A stretch of DNA of 64,000 bases from UBA11986 sp031402435 (GTDB lineage: Bacteria > Bacteroidota > Ignavibacteria > UBA10030 > UBA6906), in NCBI GenBank assembly GCA_031402435.1, contig JANNSJ010000039.1, positions 11,049 to 75,048 of the forward strand. The letters run 5' to 3'. The notes under the pieces are model-generated. The model did not search any database. It was not told the origin of the DNA and saw only the letters and a list, made by a program, of their open reading frames with translations. Shown here one piece after another: positions 25,164 through 33,411 of this stretch. Made by a program: the position numbers and the translations under genes. Each line of letters opens with the position of its first letter. Within the stretch, counting starts at the first letter, position 1.

Positions 25164-25305
25164 GTCATTGCGAGCCCGTTTCTCAAGGCGAAGTCCCGCT
25201 CTCTGGGATTCCGCTCATGTGCGGGATTCTGGGTGGTGGAACAATCTCATTTCTACTCGGCGGGGAGCAAGATTGCGTCGGGTTGGGAAACACCCTCGCA
25301 ATGAC
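25164..25305. repeat. Complete GTCATTGCGAG element with 11-bp inverted ends
   Basis: The 142-bp element starts GTCATTGCGAG (25164-25174) and ends CTCGCAATGAC (25295-25305), perfect 11-bp inverted repeats. Inner parts AATCT and AGATT are also inverted, and a G/C-rich stem region lies in the middle. No open frame is inside. This looks like a non-coding miniature dispersed element; a half copy is at 14795-14833. The remainder of the 25094-25525 gap holds the promoter at 25121, the palindrome at 25330 and no recognisable gene. Confidence 0.65.
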
Positions 25306-25329
25306 AATGGAATGGTTGTGGTGGCCTTC

Positions 25330-25357
25330 GTAGCCCGATCCTTAAGGGTCGGGCTAC
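25330..25357. repeat. 28-bp near-perfect palindrome
   Basis: GTAGCCCGA-TCCTTAAGGG-TCGGGCTAC reads the same on both strands except for one mismatched pair. It belongs to the class of short intergenic palindromes also represented at 12910-12931. No T-tract follows, so a terminator role is not supported. Confidence 0.55.
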
Positions 25358-25525
25358 TTGCGAGAACCCAACCAGTTGCAAGGACGTTCACGCCCTTTCG
25401 TACTTCTCTAAACGCTTGATTGCCAAAAAGGATGTTAGTAGATTGGCGGGAGAAGGAAGCGTGTGTTGGCTGTATAAACTAGATGTTAGCGTCCACCATG
25501 AACCGGTGTTGATAATAGGTAAAAA

Positions 25526-26494
25526 ATGAGAATACACTTCCCCAATAGCGCAAGGCTTCAGAACATAGGTGGCTTTCTCCGAAGATTTGATCCTACCGAC
25601 GAGAGCAGACTCGATTTCAGTATGCATCCGGGATGGGTTGCTGTGCATCCCTTTGTAATTGCCTTTACCGCTTGCGTTGCGGACTACGTATCGCGAAATG
25701 GGGGTAATCACTTTGGTGAAGTTGCTCGTGTGCGGTCTTTGCCATACCTTATCCGCATGGGCCTCTTTCAGTATCTGCGATTGGACTATGGAGCGGAGGT
25801 TGTAGCCCATGAGGAAGCTGGAAGATTCATCACGATTCAAAGAATCACAAACACGCAAGAGCCGACAAATTTCATTGTTAATTTAATTCCTTTGCTACAT
25901 GCTGAACCAGTCCAAGTTGAACCCATTCGTTATGTCATAAGTGAGCTCGTTCGGAACGTACTTGAACATTCAGAATCTGGAGCTGGCGCCTTTCTGTGTG
26001 CGCAGTACTTCCGAGATTCTCAAACTCTTTCCCTCGGCGTTGCAGACGCTGGAGTTGGTATTCAGAGGACAATTTCCAGATATCACAATGCAGCGACAGG
26101 ATGGGATGCTACTATGCTCGCACTCAGGCCTGGCGTAACCGGCACGACGGCTCGTATTGGTGGAACAGACTACAATGCTGGTGCAGGCCTATTTTTCACA
26201 AAGAGTATTGCATGTGCCTCGCGCAATTATTTCGTAATCTATTCAGGCGATGCAGCATTCAAGCTACGAAAAACTCCTCAACGGAGGCAGATATATTTGC
26301 ATGGAAATGCAGCGAACGACTACCATACAAAAGAGATTGGCTTACCAGCTTGGCAAGGTACGGTTGTTGGCGTTGACATTTCCATTGATCCACGTCGCTC
26401 TTTTGCTGCTTTGATGGATTTGATACGGAAAGCATACGGTCTTGACGTTCGAGAGCGCCGAAAACAGCCATATAAGAAGCCGAGGTTCACGTGA
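25526..26494 (+). CDS. GHKL-type ATPase (histidine-kinase-like ATP-binding) protein
   Basis: The 322-residue soluble protein has a Bergerat ATP-binding fold in its second half: N-box E140-L-V-R-N-V-L-E-H148, G1 box D174-A-G-V-G-I179 and G2 region N-A-G-A-G-L near residue 217-222. There is no phospho-acceptor histidine domain, sensor or membrane segment. The first 110 residues (L-D-F-S-M-H-P-G-W-V-A-V-H-P then a helix) may be a degenerate STAS-like fold. The C-terminus is basic. Its stop overlaps the start of the DUF4325 gene by ATGA, so the two are translationally coupled. The layout recalls SpoIIAB-SpoIIAA partner switches, but no sigma factor is nearby. Target unknown. Confidence 0.75.
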   Translation: MRIHFPNSARLQNIGGFLRRFDPTDESRLDFSMHPGWVAVHPFVIAFTACVADYVSRNGGNHFGEVARVRSLPYLIRMGLFQYLRLDYGAEVVAHEEAGRFITIQRITNTQEPTNFIVNLIPLLHAEPVQVEPIRYVISELVRNVLEHSESGAGAFLCAQYFRDSQTLSLGVADAGVGIQRTISRYHNAATGWDATMLALRPGVTGTTARIGGTDYNAGAGLFFTKSIACASRNYFVIYSGDAAFKLRKTPQRRQIYLHGNAANDYHTKEIGLPAWQGTVVGVDISIDPRRSFAALMDLIRKAYGLDVRERRKQPYKKPRFT

Positions 26495-26787
26495 CTGTAA
26501 TCCAAGTCTTGGAACGTGTGGGATCTTTTGCCGAGGATAAAGACATAGCTGCTGCAATAAGAAAGAACGAAATCCGTCCAGCTATTGAGCGTGGGGACAG
26601 TATTTGCATAGACTTCGCAGGAGTTGAAGGAGCGACACAATCCTTTGTTCATGCCATGCTCTCTGATATCATCCGCACATTCGGTGCAGACATTCTTGAT
26701 AAGTTCGAGTTCCGTTCGTGCAACAAGACGATTCAATCAATTGTCGGAATTGTTACTGAGTACAGTCAACTTGATATGGATGAATAA
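26491..26787 (+). CDS. DUF4325/STAS-like small protein
   Basis: The 98-residue product has an alpha/beta pattern with I-C-I-D-F-A-G-V-E-G-A-T-Q-S-F near residue 38-52, which matches the core strand and S-F motif of STAS-like DUF4325 domains. The serine at the start of the helix is in the place where anti-sigma-antagonists are phosphorylated. It is coupled by a 4-base overlap (26491-26494) to the upstream ATPase, its likely partner. A phosphorylation switch is an inference. Confidence 0.7.
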   Translation: MTVIQVLERVGSFAEDKDIAAAIRKNEIRPAIERGDSICIDFAGVEGATQSFVHAMLSDIIRTFGADILDKFEFRSCNKTIQSIVGIVTEYSQLDMDE

Positions 26788-26837
26788 TATCCCGTTCGTT
26801 CATCGAGTTCAACGAATGCAAAACGCCCATCAATCCA

Positions 26838-27242
26838 TTGCCACAAACCCTCGCCCATATCACTCTCCTTGTTCACGACTACGATGAAGCCATTGCATTC
26901 TTCACCCAGAAGCTTGGCTTCACATTGATCGAGGATACTGTACTAAGTGAAGACAAGCGCTGGGTGCTTGTTGCTCCGCCGGGATCTGACGGTGCGAGTT
27001 TGCTTCTCGCCAAGGCGTCCACACCTGAGCAGGAGAGCCGGGTTGGCAACCAAACCGGAGGACGCGTCTGCATGTTCCTCCACACGGATGATTTCTGGCG
27101 TGACTATCATGCCATGAAGACAGGGGGAGTGAAATTCACAGAAGAGCCACGTGAAGAATCGTACGGAACAGTTGTGGTGTTTGAAGATCTGTATGGAAAC
27201 AAGTGGGACTTGGTGGAGATGCGAAGTCCAAAAGTCAGGTAG
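26838..27242 (+). CDS. VOC/glyoxalase-fold protein
   Basis: The 134-residue single-domain protein has the beta-alpha-beta-beta-beta VOC pattern: L-A-H-I-T-L-L-V-H-D-Y-D-E-A-I-A-F-F near the start, V-C-M-F-L-H-T-D-D near residue 77 and Y-G-N-K-W-D-L-V-E at the end. The metal ligand positions (His, His, Glu) appear present, but the reaction is unknown. The start is TTG at 26838, since no in-frame ATG or GTG lies close upstream. The stop codon TAG is provided by the left edge of the dispersed repeat at 27239, suggesting that the repeat may have replaced the original 3' end. Confidence 0.8.
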   Translation: MPQTLAHITLLVHDYDEAIAFFTQKLGFTLIEDTVLSEDKRWVLVAPPGSDGASLLLAKASTPEQESRVGNQTGGRVCMFLHTDDFWRDYHAMKTGGVKFTEEPREESYGTVVVFEDLYGNKWDLVEMRSPKVR

Positions 27243-27293
27243 GTCAGACATTCCTGTCTGACCGCAGCGGACAAACAGGAATGTTTGTCCTAC
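27239..27293. repeat. Double-hairpin dispersed repeat, copy 2 (intact)
   Basis: Arm 1 is GTCAGACA-TTCC-TGTCTGAC (27243-27262); arm 2 is GGACAAACA-GGAA-TGTTTGTCC (27269-27290). Outer GTAG and CTAC ends also pair. The arms are inverted, diverged copies of one another, and their loops TTCC and GGAA are complementary. A decayed copy lies at 12787. Confidence 0.75.
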
Positions 27294-27355
27294 AGCTCTT
27301 GTGTTCTGACGTAAACTCAGTAAACAATATTAAAAAAGAATCAAAGCCTTCCAAT

Positions 27356-27901
27356 TTGGAACATCTTCAACTTTCAACATTGCGCCTCACTGTCATCGCC
27401 GGAACGCTTGCGCACGCCGAAGCGGAAGTCCACAATCGTCCGCTTTTGCCACATTTGCTTAATGCCATCGTTCCCGACAACTGGCCACCACCCTTGAACG
27501 ACGACGCATCCATGCGATGGTTCCTTCGCTATCTTCAGGAAAATCCTGACGCAGGCGGTTGGTCCATGTGGTACATCCTCCTGCAAGATGTTCCAGGTAA
27601 GAAGCCGCTTCTTATTGGCAATGGAGGCTTCAAGGGAAAGCCTACGGCCGACGGGACAGTTGAAGTTGGGTATTCGGTTATGGAGAATCATCAACGCCAA
27701 GGCTATGCAACGGAAGCAATGAGTGCTCTCATTGACTGGGCGTTCACGCATCCTGAAGTTACGCGTGTCATTGCCGAGACTCTGACCGATCTCACACCTT
27801 CGATCAAGGTGATGGAGAGGAACGGTCTCAGGTTTATCGGTAAAGGTTCGGAGGAAGGAGTTATCAGATACGAATTGCTTCGAAACAACTTCAAGAGCTA
27901 A
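27356..27901 (+). CDS. GNAT-family N-acetyltransferase
   Basis: The fold is clear: L-R-L-T-V-I-A-G at the first strand, V-E-V-G-Y-S-V near the middle, the acetyl-CoA loop H-Q-R-Q-G-Y-A-T-E-A, and a late N-G-L-R-F-I-G-K-G motif typical of RimJ/RimL-like acetyltransferases. Acceptor unknown (protein N-terminus, amino acid or drug). The open frame reaches back to 27203, but that part runs through the dispersed repeat and the VOC gene. TTG at 27356 (L-E-H-L-Q-L-S-T) gives a family-like N-terminus and a product of 181 residues; TTG at 27380 is another option. Confidence 0.8.
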   Translation: MEHLQLSTLRLTVIAGTLAHAEAEVHNRPLLPHLLNAIVPDNWPPPLNDDASMRWFLRYLQENPDAGGWSMWYILLQDVPGKKPLLIGNGGFKGKPTADGTVEVGYSVMENHQRQGYATEAMSALIDWAFTHPEVTRVIAETLTDLTPSIKVMERNGLRFIGKGSEEGVIRYELLRNNFKS

Positions 27902-27982
27902 ATCAAAAATCAAATTGCAAACAAATCCAAAATCCCAAGTAGATCCAAATCTCAAATCTGCAATCAGAAGTCATCAATCCAA

Positions 27983-28693
27983 ATGATTCCTCTCCGCGAC
28001 ACCACCAAATCAAAAACAATTCCGTTTGTCAACTACATACTGATAGTAGTCTGTGGCGTTGCGTTCCTTTATGAGTTGTCACTCGGCGAATATCTTGCCG
28101 TGTTCATTCAACGCTATGCTGTCAACCCTTCGGAGGTTGCATCGGTTGTCTTTCGCTATGACATTTCTTTTCCTGCAATCGTTCGCCGGGTTGTTCACGC
28201 AGGAGGAGGTGCGCTGCTTCCCCTTGTTACATCAATGTTTCTCCACGGTGGTTGGATGCATCTACTTGGGAACATGCTGTATCTGTACATCTTCGGAGAC
28301 AACGTTGAAGACCGTCTCGGACATTTCGGGTATCTCTGCTTTTATCTTCTCGTTGGAGTTGGTGCAACGCTGACGGAAGTGTACTTCCATCAACATTCTC
28401 CCGTCCCGATTATCGGGGCAAGTGGCGCCATTGCGGGAGTGTTGGGAGCGTACTTCCTGCTCTATCCGAAGGCCAAAATCATGACGCTCATTCCGCTCTT
28501 CGTGTTCTTTCCGGTTATCGAAATTCCGGCGTTCTTCTTTTTGGGTTTCTGGTTTGTCATGCAGTTCATCAATGGAACGCTGGCATCCGGCGCCGATGCT
28601 GCCGGTGGCGTTGCATGGTGGGCTCATGCAGGGGGATTCGTGGTTGGAGCGGCGTTGATGCCGATATTTCTTCTGATTCGGAAACTCCCTTGA
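27983..28693 (+). CDS. Rhomboid-family intramembrane serine protease
   Basis: The 236-residue membrane protein has at least six helices. The catalytic serine is in G-A-S-G-A-I-A-G and the histidine in W-W-A-H-A-G-G-F, the standard rhomboid dyad. The L1-loop H-G-G-W-M-H-L-L-G-N-M-L and a cytoplasmic N-terminus (P-L-R-D) also fit. It would cleave membrane-anchored substrates near the outer face of the inner membrane. The 81-base upstream gap is A-rich and repetitive (runs of aaatc and caaat). No substrate is suggested by neighbours. Confidence 0.92.
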   Translation: MIPLRDTTKSKTIPFVNYILIVVCGVAFLYELSLGEYLAVFIQRYAVNPSEVASVVFRYDISFPAIVRRVVHAGGGALLPLVTSMFLHGGWMHLLGNMLYLYIFGDNVEDRLGHFGYLCFYLLVGVGATLTEVYFHQHSPVPIIGASGAIAGVLGAYFLLYPKAKIMTLIPLFVFFPVIEIPAFFFLGFWFVMQFINGTLASGADAAGGVAWWAHAGGFVVGAALMPIFLLIRKLP

Positions 28694-28783
28694 TTCTCGT
28701 CCAAAACTACCGTACTTTTTGAAAGCACTGGTCGCTTTCCCCTTCGCGTAATCTTAATCATATCACTATCCATAGAGGTTCTC

Positions 28784-31700
28784 ATGTTGCAGCGTCGACT
28801 GTTTTCGCTGATCGTCATTTCTATTGCCTTGTCTCTAGAGTTATTCTCGGCCGCAAAACCGCCGATGCGACGTGGAGAATTACCATGGATGGATGTAAAT
28901 CCGGAAGATGTCATTCCAGGTGTTGTCATGGTCAAATTCAGTGAAAGGATTACTGTAGCAGAAGGATCAACACTGACGAGTTCTGGAACGTTGAGTGCAA
29001 TGCTGACGAATGCCGGAGTAACATCATTGTCACAGACGTTCCGGTCGGTATCACCGGCAACTGCCCAGGAAGTGGTGAATGGTAAAGTTGATCTGTCAAG
29101 AGTGTACTACGCATACGTTTCAAGCGGCATGGATCCACGGATGGTTGCGCAGGAGCTTTCCGGCACGACGGGCATTGAGTATGCCGAGCCGAAGATCATG
29201 CGGTATATCAACGACACTCCGAATGACCCGCTGTTGGCAAACCAGAACAATGCCTTCACGCGTATGAATGCGTATAACGGATGGACGATCGCAAAGGGGA
29301 GTGCGTCGGTGACAATTGCTACTGTTGATGGCGGAACATACTGGACGCACGAAGACTTGCTTCCCAATGTGTGGATAAATGCAGTGGAAGACATCAACCA
29401 CAACGGCGTGTTTGATGCGGGCGATATCAACAATGCTGATGATGATGGCAATGGTTTTGTTGACGATGTGGTTGGTTGGAATTTTGCAAACAACACGAAT
29501 AACCCCACCGGTCTCCCAAGCACGCCGAATAGTGCAGCTCACGGTACCGCGACAGGAAGCCATTTTGGTGCGAGGTCGAATAACAGCCTCGGCATGGCAG
29601 GGTCGAGTTGGAATTGCACTCTCATGCCGGTTTGTGCAGCGTCGGCAACATCGGACAATGGGATTGCGTATGGCTATGAAGGCATTGCGTACGCGTATTT
29701 GAACGGTGCCAAGATCATCAACTGCAGTTGGGGAAGTACGGGTGGCTTCTCACAGTTTGAACAGGATGTTATCAATGCAGCCACACAGGCTGGAGCGTTG
29801 GTTGTGTGTGCGGCGGGAAACGGCACGAATAACAATGGTACCGGTAAATCAAATGATGTTGTGTCTGATTATCCACCCGGATACAAAAACGTTCTGGCTG
29901 TTGGAGCAACCAATTCAACATCTGATGCCCGCGCAACTTTTTCAAATTATGGAAGGACAGTTCCTGTGTATGCTCCGGGCGTGAGCATCTACAGTGCGTT
30001 CAATGGCGGTGGATATGGAAGTGGTGGAAATGGAACGTCATACTCAAGTCCGCTAACAGCAGGACTTGCGGGCATCATCAAATCATTTCACCCGACCTGG
30101 ACACCGCGCCAAATTGCATTGCAGATCAAAACAACCTGTGATTCGATTGATGCAGCGAATCCAACGCTTGCCGGGAACCTGGGCCGGGGCCGCGTTAATT
30201 TTGCACGTGCGCTCACTGAATCCCACGCGGGAATTGAAATCAATACCTCAACCATTCGTACTCCGGGAGGGCGCACCGTATTCCTTCCGAATGATACAAT
30301 CGTTGTAACGTTGACGGTCCAAAACATTCTTTTTGCAGCTGCAAACAATCTGACATTCTCGGGCACAACATCCAGTGCTTCGGTGACAGTCCTTCAAGGA
30401 ACGGCAAACGGAGGTACGCTTGCACCCGGACAAACCGTCACTCTTGCGCCAATGATGTTCAAGGTCGGTGCAATCACTACATCTCAGGATGTTGTCATCC
30501 GACTCGATTGGGTTTCAAACACCAACGAGCGTGACAGTTGGGCGTACAAGGTCACGGTGTTTCCAGCTATCCCTCTGTGGCAAACCGAGCCAAGCCAGAC
30601 CTCGACTACATTGTACAGCGTGAAGGCAGTCAACGCAAGCATTGCCTGGGCATGCGGAGGCAACGGCAGCGCAACCGCTCCGGTCGCGATTCGCACAACG
30701 AATGGGGGCAGCTCATGGACGAACGTGACCGGAAATCTCACCGGCCAGGACTTGTATTGTATTACAGCAGTTGACGCTAATCGTGCTTGGGTTGGAACCG
30801 GATCAGGAAGAATATATGGAACCACGAACGGTGGCACAACCTGGGCTCAGCAAGTATATCCCGGTACGCAATCCACGTTTATGGATGGGGTCTGGTTCTT
30901 TAGTGATGGAACAGGATACGCAATGGGGGATCCGGCAAGCACGGCTGCAGGTGTCTACATTGTCTTGAAGTCAACGAACTTCGGGCAGACGTGGGCGCAC
31001 ACGGCAACTGAACCTCCCAGCGCAGCGAGCGAAGCCGGATGGAACAACTCCTTCTGGTGCACAGATGTAAATAATATCTGGTTTGGATCAAACCAATCAA
31101 AGGTCTGGAGATCATCGAACGGCGGCGCAACATGGACATCCGGAGCCTCGGGTGGAACCAACAGCTATGCTGTTTCATTCAAAGATGCTAACAACGGTTT
31201 GGTCGGCCATGACAATGGTGCTATCCGAATTTCCACCAACGGTGGGGCAACATGGACTGCAGTATCCAGTCCAACAACCACGCCAATCCAAGGATTGTCA
31301 TTCCTCTCGGGAACAAATTCTGCGTGGATCAATGCAGGCGCAGTTCCTTACCGGACCACCAATAACGGAACCAACTGGATATCTCAAACAGTATATCCAA
31401 TCTCCGGAACACTGAACCATAGCTCGTTCGCTGACACGAGCAACGGTTGGGCCGTGACATCGAACGGTGAGGTTCTCCATTATCGTCCTGCAACAACAAC
31501 GGGAGTGGGATCCACGGACCAAGGCATTCCGACATCGTACAGGTTGGAGCAGAATTATCCGAATCCGTTCAACCCCAGCACCACCATAAGCTTTGCCATT
31601 CCGAGTTCAGGGTTCGTCTCGCTGAAAGTGTATGATGTGCTCGGCAGGGAAGTTGCGACCCTTGTGGATCGTGAGATGAATGCCGGCAATTATCAGCGGA

Positions 31701-31810
31701 CGTTCTCGATCGAAACTGGATCGACCACTGGTGTATCAAGCGGGATATACTTCTATACGTTGCGTTCCGGGTCATTTGTTGAAACGAAGAAATTCGTTTT
31801 GATGAAATAA
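28784..31810 (+). CDS. T9SS-secreted subtilisin-family (S8) protease with BNR-like repeats
   Basis: The 1008-residue protein has a signal peptide and an inhibitor-like prodomain (G-V-V-M-V-K-F near residue 47). The S8 triad is Asp182 (A-T-V-D-G-G), His253 (A-A-H-G-T-A-T-G) and Ser419 (G-T-S-Y-S-S-P), with oxyanion Asn in C-A-A-G-N-G near residue 345. After a linker with an immunoglobulin-like domain, residues 590-900 show repeated T-N-G-G-x-T-W motifs of a Ycf48/BNR beta-propeller. The last 85 residues are a type A sorting domain (N-Y-P-N-P-F-N-P, V-Y-D-V-L-G-R-E-V, G-I-Y-F-Y-T-L). A long stem-loop terminator follows. Confidence 0.93.
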   Translation: MLQRRLFSLIVISIALSLELFSAAKPPMRRGELPWMDVNPEDVIPGVVMVKFSERITVAEGSTLTSSGTLSAMLTNAGVTSLSQTFRSVSPATAQEVVNGKVDLSRVYYAYVSSGMDPRMVAQELSGTTGIEYAEPKIMRYINDTPNDPLLANQNNAFTRMNAYNGWTIAKGSASVTIATVDGGTYWTHEDLLPNVWINAVEDINHNGVFDAGDINNADDDGNGFVDDVVGWNFANNTNNPTGLPSTPNSAAHGTATGSHFGARSNNSLGMAGSSWNCTLMPVCAASATSDNGIAYGYEGIAYAYLNGAKIINCSWGSTGGFSQFEQDVINAATQAGALVVCAAGNGTNNNGTGKSNDVVSDYPPGYKNVLAVGATNSTSDARATFSNYGRTVPVYAPGVSIYSAFNGGGYGSGGNGTSYSSPLTAGLAGIIKSFHPTWTPRQIALQIKTTCDSIDAANPTLAGNLGRGRVNFARALTESHAGIEINTSTIRTPGGRTVFLPNDTIVVTLTVQNILFAAANNLTFSGTTSSASVTVLQGTANGGTLAPGQTVTLAPMMFKVGAITTSQDVVIRLDWVSNTNERDSWAYKVTVFPAIPLWQTEPSQTSTTLYSVKAVNASIAWACGGNGSATAPVAIRTTNGGSSWTNVTGNLTGQDLYCITAVDANRAWVGTGSGRIYGTTNGGTTWAQQVYPGTQSTFMDGVWFFSDGTGYAMGDPASTAAGVYIVLKSTNFGQTWAHTATEPPSAASEAGWNNSFWCTDVNNIWFGSNQSKVWRSSNGGATWTSGASGGTNSYAVSFKDANNGLVGHDNGAIRISTNGGATWTAVSSPTTTPIQGLSFLSGTNSAWINAGAVPYRTTNNGTNWISQTVYPISGTLNHSSFADTSNGWAVTSNGEVLHYRPATTTGVGSTDQGIPTSYRLEQNYPNPFNPSTTISFAIPSSGFVSLKVYDVLGREVATLVDREMNAGNYQRTFSIETGSTTGVSSGIYFYTLRSGSFVETKKFVLMK

Positions 31811-31831
31811 CCAAGGCTTGACGGTAGACAA

Positions 31832-31867
31832 GGCGCTCAGGCTGGCTCTGAGCGCCTTTTGTTTTTT
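31832..31867 (+). terminator. Rho-independent terminator after the subtilase gene
   Basis: GGCGCTCAG, seven-base loop, CTGAGCGCC (31832-31856), then TTTTGTTTTTT. A 9-bp G/C-rich stem with a strong U-tract, 21 bases past the stop codon. Confidence 0.9.
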
Positions 31868-31878
31868 GCCTCCGTTTC

Positions 31879-31909
31879 TTGATTACCTGAGAGCATGTTG
31901 GTACATTAG
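31879..31909 (+). promoter_or_regulatory. Predicted Bacteroidota-type promoter for the surface operon
   Basis: TTG (31879-31881), 20 bases, TACATTAG (31902-31909), 33 bases before the ATG at 31943, which also has an AGGAG ribosome site. Confidence 0.55.
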
Positions 31910-31942
31910 TCCAGTACGTCACCCTTTAGGAGCACAATAAAC

Positions 31943-33409
31943 ATGAGTAAGCACAGTGTTGCACTACTTGCGCTCGGATTCCTCGTCGCGGGTTGTGAAC
32001 AGAAGAATGAAATCGTCCAACCTGTTACCGTTCCAGTAGGACAATTCTCAACTGAAGTGCAACCTATCCTCACACGCAGTTGTGGTGGATCAGATTGTCA
32101 TGGAGGAGGATCGCAGGGGTTTGGTGGAGGATTGGATCTGACCTCTTATGATGGCATGTTTCGTGGATCGAGGTATGGGACAGTCATTGTTTCGGGAAGC
32201 CCGTTCATGAGTCATCTCGTGCAGTGCATCAACCAAACTGATACCAATATCAGTCCCGTATCGAGTATGCGGATGCCTGCGAGTCGTGACCTGCTTCCGC
32301 CTGGTGACATCCAGACGATTGTACGATGGGTGAAGAACGGAGCCCGGAACGATGATAATGTGCTGCCATTTCCAGAACCCCGACCTCGGGGTAAACTCTT
32401 CTTCACCAGTCAGAGCGTTGACCTTGTAGGGGTGATTGATCTCTCGACCAATCTGATCATGCGATATGTTACGGTTGGCAATGCTCTTCCTATGAATCAG
32501 CCACCACAGGCGCCGCACAACGTGCAAATAGATGATCAGGGAAGATACTACTACGTTACAATGATTGTGGGAAACAAACTGAAAAAATATGATGCTGCCA
32601 CGAATCAGCTTGTGGGTGAACTGACCGTTGGGACAAGTCCCGCTCACGTCGTCATCACCGCCGATGGGGGCAAAGCATACGTCACAAACTTTGACCAGAC
32701 TGTGGGAAGGGTGTACGCCATCAACACAGCGAGTATGACCGTCTCGAGAGTAATCGCTGTCTCGAATTTCATGAAGGGAACACACGGCGCCCGCATATCG
32801 CACGATGGGCAATACCTCTACGTCGGAAACAACGGTACGGATTTGATCACAGTGATTCAGGTGTCCAACGACTCTGTCATCACACACATTCCTGTTGCGT
32901 GCGATGTTCCTCCGTTTGGCTCATTCACGTACAAGCCGTATCAGATTGCGGTTCGGGGAGATGATCGATTCATTTATGTGACATTGAATGGGAGAGGCCT
33001 GGTGAGTGTGATAGAGCGAAATGGGAGTACGTTCACCCTGCGTGATACGATTCGTGTTGGAACAAGGCCGTTGCAATGTGAAGTCACCAAGGATCAGCGT
33101 TATCTCTATGTCTGCAATCAGGGATCGCGGAGCGTTTCGGTTATTGATGCACAGTTGAATCAGCTTTCCGCGACAATCCCGGACATCGGCTCTCAGCCCC
33201 ATGGAATTGACATTTCAGATGACAGCCGGACTGTGTATGTAACTTGCGAGAACCAGGCAGGGACTGATCCACCCCATCACCCCATTGTCGGAAGCAAGGC
33301 GCCGGCGTTCCTTGTGTTCGTGGATGTAGGGTCGCAAAGCGTCTACAGAAGAATCGAAGTTGGCGGCTTTGCTGCCGGAGTGTCTGTATTTCCCGGCAGA
33401 GGAAATTGA
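31943..33409 (+). CDS. Lipoprotein: CX4CH cytochrome-like domain plus YVTN beta-propeller
   Basis: The 488-residue protein has a leader ending F-L-V-A-G-C, a good lipobox. Residues about 30-140 form a cytochrome c-like domain with C-G-G-S-D-C-H-G (CX4CH), a later M-R-M-P that could supply the axial methionine, and W-V-K-N-G-A-R-N-D, as in the smaller lipoprotein at 3564. Residues 150-480 have repeats such as Y-V-T-M, A-Y-V-T-N-F, Y-L-Y-V-G-N-N, F-I-Y-V-T and T-V-Y-V-T, a YncE/YVTN-type seven-bladed propeller. It is the first gene of a four-gene operon and probably sits on the outer membrane. An electron-transfer role is inferred from the haem motif. Confidence 0.82.
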   Translation: MSKHSVALLALGFLVAGCEQKNEIVQPVTVPVGQFSTEVQPILTRSCGGSDCHGGGSQGFGGGLDLTSYDGMFRGSRYGTVIVSGSPFMSHLVQCINQTDTNISPVSSMRMPASRDLLPPGDIQTIVRWVKNGARNDDNVLPFPEPRPRGKLFFTSQSVDLVGVIDLSTNLIMRYVTVGNALPMNQPPQAPHNVQIDDQGRYYYVTMIVGNKLKKYDAATNQLVGELTVGTSPAHVVITADGGKAYVTNFDQTVGRVYAINTASMTVSRVIAVSNFMKGTHGARISHDGQYLYVGNNGTDLITVIQVSNDSVITHIPVACDVPPFGSFTYKPYQIAVRGDDRFIYVTLNGRGLVSVIERNGSTFTLRDTIRVGTRPLQCEVTKDQRYLYVCNQGSRSVSVIDAQLNQLSATIPDIGSQPHGIDISDDSRTVYVTCENQAGTDPPHHPIVGSKAPAFLVFVDVGSQSVYRRIEVGGFAAGVSVFPGRGN

Positions 33410-33411
33410 CC

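Noticed and set aside
25388..25858. 156-codon open frame on the minus strand in the accessory region
   Set aside because: It overlaps the start of the GHKL ATPase gene in antisense and has no ribosome site or recognisable motif.
27203..27355. Longer N-terminus for the GNAT protein
   Set aside because: It would be encoded by the VOC gene end and the double-hairpin repeat; family members start close to the first strand.
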